From NCBI GenBank assembly GCA_932521025.1, contig OW051471.1, positions 9,238,001 through 9,302,000 on the forward strand: a DNA stretch of 64,000 bases, in the 5' to 3' direction. A program made the position numbers and the translations under genes. Shown one piece after another: positions 32,230 through 42,391 of this stretch (position 1 is the first letter of the stretch; every line of letters starts with the position of its first letter). The notes below the pieces were generated by a model. The model saw nothing but the letters and a program-made list of their open reading frames with translations, did no database searches and was not told the DNA's origin. This DNA is from Oscheius onirici (taxonomy: Eukaryota; Nematoda; Chromadorea; Rhabditida; Rhabditidae).

Positions 32230-34261
32230 ATGTATAGCTCAGGCAACCCTTACTATCAGGAAAGAATACCGTCTGAAAACATGCTTTCTCCAATGTATCT
32301 TCATAATCCGCCACCGTATTCGGTAGACGGTTATCATCCACAACACATGCATCAGGTTCGGTTTTTTGTTTCTTCGGTGATTCATCTGTCCACGGTTTTT
32401 TAAGCAATAACACGGTATTCTTCTCCATACTTCGAATACGTTCAATTTTCACCTATCTGGGTTGAGCAAGCTACAGTTTGAGTTCAAAAGTAAAACTAAG
32501 AAATCTCTGAAAACTTGAATGTGCATATGCCACAGAACAACATGATCTTTTGCAAAGTCTTTCTTTCAAAACATGTTTACATTATTAACAAGTTCTAATT
32601 TCTCATTCTTATCTTTCACTGACGTGTGATCCTGTGAAAGAGCACTGGTCTTAAAAGAGCACAAAAAAGGACAAACAGGGGACTTTAATTCAACCAAACG
32701 GTGAGGAATGCATTGAACACTAACTTTTGTTATTGCGAAATTTTACCCAATATTCGGGTTGCCGGAAGAATATGTTTAGAGTCTTATCAATAAATTCAAC
32801 GAATTCCAGAGCTATCAGTCTCACCAGCCCCGTTTCCACCCATACTATACCCAGGAAATGTCGCCTCCAGAGTACAGACCAATGAACTACCAAAAACTGC
32901 CAGAGGAAATGATTCCGCACAGTTCCGGAATATCGATGAGCGGAAACTCTTCAATATCGTATGTAGAAATGGGAATCGTTCCATCAGTGAGCTCAGGAAG
33001 AGGTTCGACGAAGGGATCAACTGCCAAAAGCACGGGATCAAAGCAAAGAAGTACACTATTTGAAAGACATAATAAAAATCGTTTTAGCGGGCAAACTGCG
33101 GCTTAACAGAGACCTTCCCGACGATCCTGTTGAGCGAAAGAAGGCACTTGACAGGCTGGAAAGGAACAGGGAGAGTCAGGAAAGGTACAGAGCTCAGGTG
33201 AAGGAGAATAAGGACAAGGCGAAGAGATTGGAAACTGTAGAAGAGGTAAGTTTCTTCTTATTTTTGGCACCGGGAGACAAATTCAATAATGGTTTCATTA
33301 TTCTTTCCATCAAGGAATGAGTATACGTTTTCGGAGCCCACATTATGTATCTAATCGTCGAAGGTCTATGCAAACGAGTGTAGAAGTCTGAAAACTTTCA
33401 ATAACTGTATATTTTAAACAATTACCAGAGTAATTTCACGACTATCCTCATCCGTGGAAATTAGCTCTTGTTGTTCAAATCGCAAATGCTCTTGCGGTCT
33501 GTTCCTTTCTTCGACAATGGCGAAAAGAAGGAACAGATTAAACCATAAGCAGGCTAGAGCTGTTGTTGCGGTGCGAATGAAAACATCTAAAAAAGTTCTT
33601 AAATTTCGAAGTACAACTTTACGTGGTAATTCTTCTGTTATCACAAGTGAGAGCAGAGAAGTGAGTAAGCACAAAACGCTAGAGCAGAATATTATGAGGA
33701 AAAACTGCAAGTCGGGAGGAGATTCCTGAGCAATATGAAACGGAAATAGTAATAGGCCAAATTAACCTTACCAGACCGGTCATGTTGCTAGCGAAGCCAA
33801 AAATAACAGCAGTAAAGAAAACGCAGAGTAGTACGATTGGATCCATTGGTTAAATTTCAAACTTTTTTTTCGCCGTTGTAAGGGATGGAAAGCGACGCGA
33901 AATTAGACAAAGCCGTTAATCGCAAGTTCATTGCTATCACAGCGAACAGAAAAGTTGGTTATGGTATAGAAATTAACTTTTTTTGGAACCTATGTGGGGG
34001 TATCTAGCAATCTTTTTTCTCCATTAAAATTTTCCGTTTCAGAAAGTCCGAGAAATTGAAAAGGTTGCTGCCAGCATCAGTACACAACTAACGTGGATAC
34101 ATAACTCTGAACTGGGAAAGGAACTGCGTGATAGATACTCAAAGATCATCTCTCCCGGATTCAGCACGGAACAGTTGATGAGAGATGGACAGAATTTGAC
34201 CAAGAGTCTCCAAGAAACAATGTCCCTCATCCAGGGAGAAACTCAGCAACAGTTCAACTGA
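32230..34261 (+). CDS. bZIP-like putative transcription factor
   Basis: Four exons (32230-32355, 32810-33050, 33088-33245, 34043-34261) give 247 residues with all phases closed. The N-terminal half is Tyr/Pro/Ser-rich and disordered-looking (MYSSGNPYYQERIPSEN, NPPPYSVDGYHPQHMHQ), as in activation domains. Residues about 135-165 form a basic helix: ERKKALDRLERNRESQERYR, matching the bZIP basic-region spacing N-x-x-x-x-x-x-x-R but without the usual A-A pair. A long helix follows (ENKDKAKRLETVEEKVREIE), with a weak heptad of L/V/I rather than a clean leucine zipper. Probably nuclear. A helix-rich non-bZIP protein is the alternative. Intron 3 (33246-34042) hosts an antisense membrane gene. Confidence 0.5.
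33414..33846 (-). CDS. Small membrane protein nested in the bZIP-like gene's intron
   Basis: Two exons: 33846-33772 and 33725-33414, joined in phase, 128 residues. Helices: IVLLCVFFTAVIFGFA, FFLIIFCSSVLCLLTSLLSL and ALACLWFNLFLLFAIV. The tail is acidic and hydrophilic (RNRPQEHLRFEQQELIST). A signal or anchor at the N-terminus and three spans predict an integral membrane protein. I know no family. Splice signals (GTAAGG ... GCTCAG) are good. It lies wholly within intron 3 of the plus-strand bZIP-like gene. Confidence 0.55.
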
Positions 34262-34950
34262 AACACTTTTTTTACACATTGTCGTTGCCAAATAATCAGG
34301 GAGAATAAATGAATTCACTTTGGGGAATCAAATCGTTTCCTACAATCATCACGAGCGCTCCTCCATAAAAAGAAACTGTTATTGCTAACTGGAAATGGCT
34401 GCCACGAATCGGGAGGAACTTCGATCAGTTCGGGTCAGAAACAAGAAACAGGAAAATTGGTGAAACTGAAATCAACTGCTTCCATTTCGTAAAAAAAGGC
34501 TTATGAAAAAAAAAACCCAGCCACATAACTACTCTACAGATGTTATACATTCCTGTCGAGGCCAAGCGCTAGTTGTTAAAAAATTCACGTAATTCCAGAA
34601 ATTGTTGCATTGAACAACTGTTTATGACAACGATGATAGCAATCATGTCAGCTTGTTCCACTGCCCTTTTTGAAAAGCACGAAAGAACACGTCTGTTTCT
34701 CGTTGTAACGTTCCTCTGTCCACTCCGACCAGCCGTTTTTCTCAAGATTTCACGCCTTTTTACCCGTTCGAGAACTATTGTTGTTACACACAAATTGTCC
34801 TGCTGTGTTCAGCATGAGAGTTAAGAGCCACTCAATTTTCAAAAGAAAACAGCAGGAAGAAATGTGCGCGCGAGAAAAAGCAAAGTGAAACCGGGTAGCC
34901 GTTGCCCTTTTTAAGGCTGCCAACTGCGGCTGAGAGGTCGCCAGTCAGCC
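34262..34950. other. Intergenic region and collagen promoter
   Basis: About 690 bp with no exon I can support. The part next to the collagen (34880-34950) is GC-richer; no clear TATA box was seen. Confidence 0.45.
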
Positions 34951-35936
34951 ATGGAAGACATCCATCGTCTAAAGGTAACTTTTCCTTATTTTCTCCAAAA
35001 ATATAAAAAATTCAGGCGTATCGCTTCGTTGCCTACTCGGCAGTCACCTTTTCGGTGGTTTCCGTCGTCTCCGTCTGTATCACTCTGCCCATGGTCTACA
35101 ACTACGTCCATGGCATCAAGAGACAGATGAACAATGAAGTCAACTACTGCAAGGGATCAGCTCAATCGATCTGGGACGAGGTCAACTATTTGAAGAACAC
35201 TCCTGCTCACAACAGAACTGCCCGTCAGGCTGGCTACGACACTGCTCCGGCTGAGGTCAGTGGTGGAAGCTATGGAGGCGGCTGTGACGGGTGTTGTCTC
35301 CCTGGAGCACCTGGTTCTGCCGGAACTCCTGGAAAGCCTGGTAGACCTGGAAAGCCCGGAGCTCCCGGCCATCCTGGGAACCCTGGGAGACCTCCTCAAA
35401 GTCCTTGCGTGCCACTTACTCCCCCGCCATGCAAGCCGTGTCCTCGTGGGCCTCCTGGACCTCCTGGACCCGCTGGACAGCCTGGAAATGCCGGTACACC
35501 TGGACAGCCTGGACACGGAGGAGGACAAGGAGCTCCTGGACCTGCTGGTCCCAAAGGACAACCCGGAAGACCTGGAAATCCTGGACGAGCAGGCCAGCCT
35601 GGACAGCCTGGCCGTGATGGGCCTAGCAGTGGCGGACCTGGTGGACCCGGCCCAGCTGGAGCTCCCGGACCCATGGGTCCAGCTGGACAAAATGGACGTC
35701 CTGGAACTGGAGGCAGACCTGGTGAGCTTTTTATTTTCAGAACTCTAACTTCTATTACAGGACCTCCTGGACCAAAGGGACCTCGTGGAAATCCTGGCCA
35801 GCCAGGAAATGACGGAAACCCCGGTCAGCCCGGACAGCCTGGACAGTCTGGAGGATCCGGAGAGAAGGGAATCTGTCCCAAGTACTGCGCTATCGACGGA
35901 GGAGTCTTCTTCGAGGACGGAACTCGTAGACGTTAG
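34951..35936 (+). CDS. Cuticle collagen
   Basis: Extracellular structural protein of the nematode cuticle, made in the hypodermis. Exons 34951-34974, 35016-35721 and 35761-35936 give 301 residues. [20 protein letters not shown] starts the nematode cuticle collagen N-terminal domain; [20 protein letters not shown] is its membrane-like helix. A Cys cluster ([13 protein letters not shown]) precedes the Gly-X-Y blocks. These are interrupted by [16 protein letters not shown], a Cys-bearing break used for chain cross-linking. A second Gly-X-Y region follows, split in phase by a 39-nt intron. The end, [20 protein letters not shown], is highly conserved in one group of C. elegans cuticle collagens. 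Unlike many family members I see no clear RxxR furin site before the Gly-X-Y domain. Intact. Confidence 0.93.
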
Positions 35937-35973
35937 AGAAAGAAATAAAAATATTCATTGCACCCGATCCTAT

Positions 35974-36941
35974 TTACACAGCTGGTTCTTTATCATCATG
36001 AAACAGCTTTCCAGTCGTTACCATTTGAGCCATCTGACAGCGAGAGTAGGCGAGATTCATTACGGAAGTTACGTAGCAGTTCAAGCCATTGAGCGCCTCC
36101 AAAAAAGTAGCCTTTTCCGTCTCGTCGGCGAATTTCAGCTTGGCCGCTAACTGAAACCAGGTTTTCCAGACCGAAAAAGACTCTTACTTGTTCAACGTTC
36201 TGCTGCCATAGATCTAAAAAGTGAGGTTTGAGCCCATACTGGGCGTAGCGGTAGTGAATGACTCCCAGAGCGTAGACGGCCTCGGAAACGGCGTAAACAT
36301 CCAATTTGTGTACGTTGATCAGACGATCGTAGAAATTCAGTTGGGCTTGGCTGAAAAGCAATTGTGAGTCAGAGTGCAAAAGAGAATGGGACAGAGGACC
36401 GAAGACCAACTGTCCCTCAGTTTTATGCGTCTCAAATCTTTCGGCCTACACGAGGAAGATCGGGGTATCTCGAAAAGTACTGGAAGAATGACTGACAAAC
36501 GTTTGTATACTCTTTTGCCCTACCAGAAGTTCAGACTTTGACTCACCAGAGCTGATTAAGCTTGGGCCATTTGGTCAAATCCCTGTAGCAGTACATCTGA
36601 CAGGCAATAATCTCGTTAATTTTGGGGCTAGACTGCATACACATCAACATGGTCTTATGGAAAATGTCGGGTTTCTGCTCCAACATCGTTCCTCTGTAGT
36701 GTTTCTGAAACTTGAGTGTGTTTGTGAACAGACGAAAACTGACAATGAGGACATCTTTGTGACGGTCAGACATTTGAAGAAGAGGAATTTCAGTAAGTGA
36801 CTCTTGTTTTCTGACCTTTTCCACTTTTTTCGCCCTCATGATTATTTGGAGGGGATTGGATGGGGAGGATTCGCAGCTAAACATATTTTGTTTTTTAGCC
36901 GAGAACGTTCGCTTACCTGACTTTCGACTGCTCGTAGACAT
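35974..36941 (-). CDS. Nematode globin (copy A)
   Basis: Heme-binding globins in nematodes act in oxygen sensing, redox or storage. ATG 36941 (MSTSSRKS), then SLTEIPLLQMSDRHKDVLI, KHYRGTMLEQKPDIFHK (helix B/C with the PDIF pattern), QLNFYDRLINVHKLDVYAV (helix E) and ALGVIHYRYAQYGLKPHFLD. The His in LGVIH is at the proximal F8 position. The last exon carries LAAKLKFADETEKATFLEAL and NCYVTSVMNLAYSR, ending KEPAV at TAA 35974-35976. The exon 1 acceptor is a poor AAACAAG, chosen because it alone keeps the phase. Intron positions equal those of the globin at 40611-41917, so the two are duplicates. It ends 37 bp from the collagen gene, tail to tail. Confidence 0.75.
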
Positions 36942-39900
36942 AAAACGGACAGGAGACTTCACAACCCATGACTGAAAAGTGGTTTCGTTTTTAAGATGAA
37001 CATGTAGGAGTAAATGAGAGAAAGAGAATGACAATGTAAATATAAAAAGTGCATGATATCACACACCAGAGCTCACTATTTTCGCCTAAGCTCTTCAATG
37101 GACTCGTTGAACTTAGGAAGGACTTTCTGACCAGATCTCTGACAAAGCCTGTAACATTTGGGTCGGTCTTATTTTTTGAAGCTCATTTTGGCGTGGCCTT
37201 CTCTAGTTTCAAGTCTGCTGTGAACAAACTTCGAAGACCATGGTAAGAAGGCTCAATGTGAGGTAATACTCATGAGTCCTTTTGTCAAGTTTGTGTTTGA
37301 AAGATAAAAAGCTGCAAGTCTTTTTTATTAGAAAAGCCTGAGAAATATTGGTCAACAAGGTTGCGGCTGGAGTCATAAAAATAGACCGAGTCGGCGTACA
37401 ATCGGTTTTATTATGATGTCAAGAGGTTAGTGGTCAAGATTCGAAACATAAACGAAGCAAAAAACTACTACTACATCCAGGAACAAGAGTTAAAACAGGC
37501 AGATAAGCCATATTTGACGCAAACAGATACAAAATAGTCTCAATTGGCTAGCAATCAAGAGCAATTCAATCCCGGAAAACTGATTTATGTACTCACCAAG
37601 ACTAGACCGACAAGCAGAGAATGAAATACGTAAAACCGCTTTTCAGTGTCCTTATGTGATTAAGCGACTAAGAACACCAATTACCGCTTTTTGTACAGAT
37701 TTCATCAGAATTTTCTGGGGGCGTGTGACGAAGAATGAAGGATAGAGCATGTGATCTTGGATTATGAATTCACTTGCTGAGTATGTTAAGGCCGACTGTA
37801 CAAAGTTTCTTCCGGAACCTGTACCAGAGATCACAAAACCCGAATAGTGAATCAGGTCTGGGGTACAGAGTAACATGTGACAACAAACTGAATGCCTAGG
37901 TGTCTGTCGTGGACTCTGTTTGAAAGTTTTTGTCCATGGCCACGAGATTTGTCGCGACAAGGTAGAAATTGTCAGGATTAGGTAGTCAACTTTGAACTTG
38001 GAGTGATAATGAGCGAAGAGATGTTGTATCACAGTTCGGGTTGGATGGGAATTCAGAACTTAAGCAGATTCTGTTTCGAATATTTGAGCGCCACAGGTGA
38101 CAGGGCGGCGAAACCCGTTGTAGACGGCTGGTAAAGGATATAGCTACCGATTTTCTTTTTGGTGTAAAGGACATGGTTGAATATCCGAGAAGATTAAGCA
38201 CCAAATGAGGAGTGGTAACTGAGCAAAGGTTGTTATTGTCGCGCGCAAACACAGTGATAAACTGTACAGAAAATGGATTAAATTAGCTTGTCACAGACTG
38301 CGTATGGTAGCAAGCTTAGAATTTTAACCGACTCTTTTATTAGTATCTACTGAGGACATTTTATCCAGCGTCTCTGTCAGAACAGAGAGAGAAAATGTAG
38401 AAAAAATGTTGAGAAGGTAGCATCAGGAACAAAAAAAACGCAAGGTAAAGAACATCAAGCCCCCGGGGTTGTAATACATAATCCCAGTAAAATACCGGGC
38501 AGGTTTGATCTGATTCTGAGTCAGATTCGGCATGATCTTTGTTCTAACAACAGGGTTGGGATAGAATAACGAGTTTTTCTCACTGTATTCATACGAAAAA
38601 TAGACCACTTTGGAGTAGAAGATCCCGATAGTTCGGAGGAGTTCAAAATGTTTTCTATAAAAAAAAGTATTGATTCAAATGGCCTCAATCAGCTGCAGTT
38701 CAAATGAGCATAATTGAGGAACTTGTTCTGCAACACAATCTTCAACCGGGAATCAGTTAAACGCGGAAAAAGTAGTAGCACAAAACTATTATATCTTTCT
38801 CTCTTGAGATCAATAAAATGACGCTATCAAATAAAAATAAGCGCGAGAAAACAACACGCGTGCTATAATGTAATAGTTGTATTGTGGAAAAGCCTAGTCA
38901 ACAATTACATTAGTAAATCAGATTTACTATAGCCGACGGTAACAACGAAGAATCTGGATAGTCTGGCTCTTGTTCACTGAAACTTTCGATTAGGAGGCAG
39001 CAGGGCGGAGACATTGAAAAAGATCACAGTGAAACGCAACACTCATTTCGCTGAAAAAGTTTTCTACTACGAAAGATCGCTATTCTCTTTTTGTTTTTCG
39101 AAGAGCAGTGAGAAAGATGATATGCAAAACAAGGAACTTTGAAATATTTTTCTGTGAAGTATGAGATTTTAACTTATTTTTTATGGTAAAGACAACGTCT
39201 AAAACTGTTAAAATGGTAAGCTACATTATCACGCGAAAAACCCACACGAAAAGCACATGACCACATGAAAACCTACCGGTACAAGTTTTAATGCTTACTG
39301 AAACCTTCTTTAAGCCAAAACGCGTTGTTTTTAAAACGTCCTTCTTCTCATTCTTCTAATTCTTTTACTGTCTTTGCCTCGACCCAATCCCAAGTCTTGT
39401 ACTGATTAAGAATTCCTAAAGTGTTTACAGTTTTCAGTTGTCGAAATATCGGAAGCGAGATTCTCATGTACTGTACCTGTTCTTTGACTTAACGAGTGAC
39501 AAATGCAGTAAGAAGCAATACAACGAAAAGAAATTAAATTATGCAGGAGTCAAGAACACTAACATTTTGTTTGTAATTGACTTACAAATCATAGAACCCA
39601 CAGAATGTCTGCCCTAAAAGATCTAGAACTGTCTTGAGCTGCCGAGATTACAAAAAATTAGATGATTCACATTGTCGTCCTGTGACGCCTTTAAGCAGCC
39701 TACGGTATTCCATAATCCAGACGTGTCATTTTGGCCCAATAATTGTACGCAAGTCATATGGGAGCCTGTTCGATTAGAGGCCAATCAGCTTACAAATCTT
39801 TAGCCGACAATTGAGTTTGAGGGGGTGGCACAAATTGTAAAAGAGCGTAGTAATGGGGTATGAAGGTGAGTAAGTTGTCTTGAAAAGACTGGTATTAAAA

Positions 39901-40610
39901 GAAATGTCAAACAAAAGAGCCAAAAGAATTTTATAATTGAACAAAACTATACGCATGGTTGAAAAACAATTTATCGTCTTGGCAATGCTTCACTGCTTGT
40001 ACAAATTCGCTTTATGTGTAAACATTGTGCTAGTTTGTTGCAGCTTCGTCCGTAAATAAAAAGTTTTTTTGACCATAAAACGGAGTCTCTTTGCAATTCA
40101 AACAACTTTGAGTTTTGATCCGTTACGTTGCGGACATGCTGATAGCAAACTTCAGGCTGTTCTGGTCTTTCCTGTTCAACAACCTTTGAAAAAAGGTCTT
40201 TTTGGTTGTACATACTATCCTGCAGAGGATTCTCTTTCTTTGTTATTTACCCTGGAGTGAAAAATTCAAAAGTGCATCGGCCGACTTCCTCGAAACAGGG
40301 AAGAGGAATTTTCTGTTTCATTCGACCTTTACTGAAAACAGGATCCACTATTTTTTGCTTCCAGTAATTAGTTCATCAAGCAAACGGTAATATTTTGAAT
40401 AAGGAACTGAAATTTGAAGATTACATTCATTACGCATTACAAATTATTCATCCAACTAAACATTTCAAAATTGCGGAACTATTATCGTGTTTGGGAGGAA
40501 AACTCGTTCAAATGCTGACCAGCTCTACAGTAAGCTACAAAAAGTACAAAATATTCGAAACATTCGAAATAGAAACACGTATGACAGTATGCGAGGATGA
40601 GGTGTTGTAG
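36942..40610. other. Long intergenic region with one dispersed repeat
   Basis: About 3.7 kb between the two globins. The only feature I can support is repeat family 1 copy B at 37893-38120. Open frames (for example minus 37652-38032) run through that repeat and show no gene structure. Confidence 0.5.
37893..38120 (+). repeat. Dispersed repeat family 1, copy B
   Basis: Matches 14420-14655 block by block (GGTGTCTGT, GTGGACTCTG, CATGGCCACGAGATT, GACAAG, GGATTAG, GGTTGGATGG). Noncoding. Confidence 0.6.
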
Positions 40611-41917
40611 TTAGAGGGCGCCAGTACTTACGGACAAAGTATTGGCCATAACTAGAAGGTTGGTGGGTTTAGTTGGAGGAATTCTCGACGTGGAGTTGGC
40701 TCTTTCTCTGGCCAAGCAATTCTCGTACTTTTTGCTGATTTGACTTCGTTTGTAGGCGATCATCATCGTCATTGCTACGTACTCGTTCAGCTCGTAGAAT
40801 GCTCTGAGGAAGAGTGTCTTTTCGTCTTCAGTTGGGAAGACTACTTGAGAGGCGAGCTGAAAACAATAACTTGAATGTTGGAGTAGAAACTATGGGTGGC
40901 AATTGAACACCTTTTGCTAACTTTCAGTCACGGTCGTCGGTGTTTCCAAAAACAGTTTCGATACGAATGCCCAAAAACATATGGGACTAGAGCACAGAGG
41001 TTGGGTGAACATCCAACATGACAAGAAAGGCTATAATTCACTCTTTTTGTCAATTTAGCGGAGTCTTCGTAGCAGACTCTAGAACAAGCCTAGTCTGTTG
41101 CGCTCACAATCAGATAGACTGACTACTGATCTCGAGTCAAATCCGATTCAAAACAACTCAACGAGAGACTCTGGAGTCCAGACTTCAAGATAAAAGAAAA
41201 GTTCCTGTTTCTAAAGCACCATGTCCGTGTTCTGTATTTTGATCTTGATTAATCTCTTGTGCTTTCACCTCTCTCTCTTTTGTATGGCTTAAACTCACAT
41301 TATACATGTGATTCCCCCAAATTTCGAAGAACTGGGCGGTGAACCCGTGAGGATGGTAGCCGAAGTGGTGTGCTCCAAGACTGAAGATAGCCGAGCCGAT
41401 GGCAAAAGAATCCAGATTCTGTGTGAAGATGATCTTGTCGTAGAATCTCATCTGCTTCTCACTAAAATAACTTTCAGCCAAAATTGGTGATGGACCCTAC
41501 CAGATCTCAATCAAATGACTCCATTTGTGAAAATCACATCCTTCCGGGCTCTTCTTGTAGCAGACAACGTTTTTAAATGATTCACTGCTATGTATTGAAT
41601 TCACCATTGCGTCCAAAAAGATGTCGGGATTACTGTCGAGGAGGGTTTTGTGGAAATGCCGCTGAAGTCATTTTTGGTTATTTTAGGTTGTAATTCACGT
41701 CAACTTGGAATGCATCATGTTTTTAACAGCAATAACAAGTTGATGTGAGGGTGTGAGATCAGACGAAGGTTACCTTTATGATTTGCTTCTCCTCCGGGGA
41801 CAATTGGTGTAATGGGATATCGTCTGCCTGGACATAGATGCTTCGGTGGTTGGTAAAGATTGTAATGGCTCCAAGTTTGGACCGCAACGTCTTTCGTGTA
41901 GAGGCGCCTGTACCCAT
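40611..41917 (-). CDS. Nematode globin (copy B) with N-myristoylation motif
   Basis: ATG 41917 gives MGTGASTRKTLRSK: Gly2 and Ser6 plus following basic residues fit an N-myristoylation site, which would put this globin at a membrane, as shown for some C. elegans globins. Exon 1 ends LSPEEKQIIK (41774). After a 112-nt intron come RHFHKTLLDSNPDIFLDAM, GCDFHKWSHLIEI, EKQMRFYDKIIFTQNLDSF and IFSLGAHHFGYHPHGF, where the second His fits proximal F8. A roughly 440-nt intron precedes LASQVVFPTEDEKTLFLRAF and YVAMTMMIAYKRS. The frame ends at TAA 40611-40613, but a perfect GTAAGT donor lies just before it (about 40634), so a further exon is possible. Exon structure parallels globin copy A. Confidence 0.75.
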
Positions 41918-42126
41918 GCTGAAAATTTTTGTGAATCAGAAAAGAGATTTGAAAGAAAACGAAGTTTGAGGAGGATCAAACAGCCACAAAGCACAGCTTC
42001 TGCAAAGGGAAGAAAACAAGATGTCTCATTTTCGGCGTTCAATAGGCTGCAAAACCGTGACCTTACTTTGAACAAAGCAAGCGAGAAATCGGACAAAATC
42101 AGCTTCGTGCTATTTAACACGAGACT

Positions 42127-42144
42127 ATTGTTCCGCGGAACAAT
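42127..42144. repeat. Perfect 18-bp palindrome
   Basis: ATTGTTCCGCGGAACAAT is its own reverse complement. The half-site ATTGTTCCG occurs again at about 42189, and CGGAACAA at about 42164. Confidence 0.6.
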
Positions 42145-42333
42145 CACCCCTTTCGCATTTCAGAGCGGAACAAAGGCCCAATAGGCGATTGTTCCGGAGT
42201 TATCCCTCTCTATTTGGGATTTCAGTTGGGTGTAAGATATCATAGCTCTCTGGCGGTCAGTCCACTTTTAGTGATAGCCTAACAAAAAGCATTTAACAAA
42301 AGAGCTCACTCTCGCCGTGTATTTGGGTTTTTT

Positions 42334-42391
42334 GGGATTACGGTAGATTCTTCGTGTCTGCGCCAGTGCTTGAAACAATCTACCGTAACCC
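42334..42391. repeat. Inverted repeat with TTACGGTAGATT arms
   Basis: Arms TTACGGTAGATT (42338-42349) and AATCTACCGTAA (42377-42388), separated by 27 nt. It can form a hairpin. Confidence 0.55.

Noticed and set aside
35157-35690. 177-codon minus-strand frame, and overlapping frames at 35396-35674
   Set aside because: Antisense shadow of the Gly-X-Y collagen repeat; composition is Ser/Arg or Gly/Pro only.
37652-38252. 126- and 88-codon minus-strand frames
   Set aside because: They run through the dispersed repeat family 1 copy and are not conserved in frame with its other copy.
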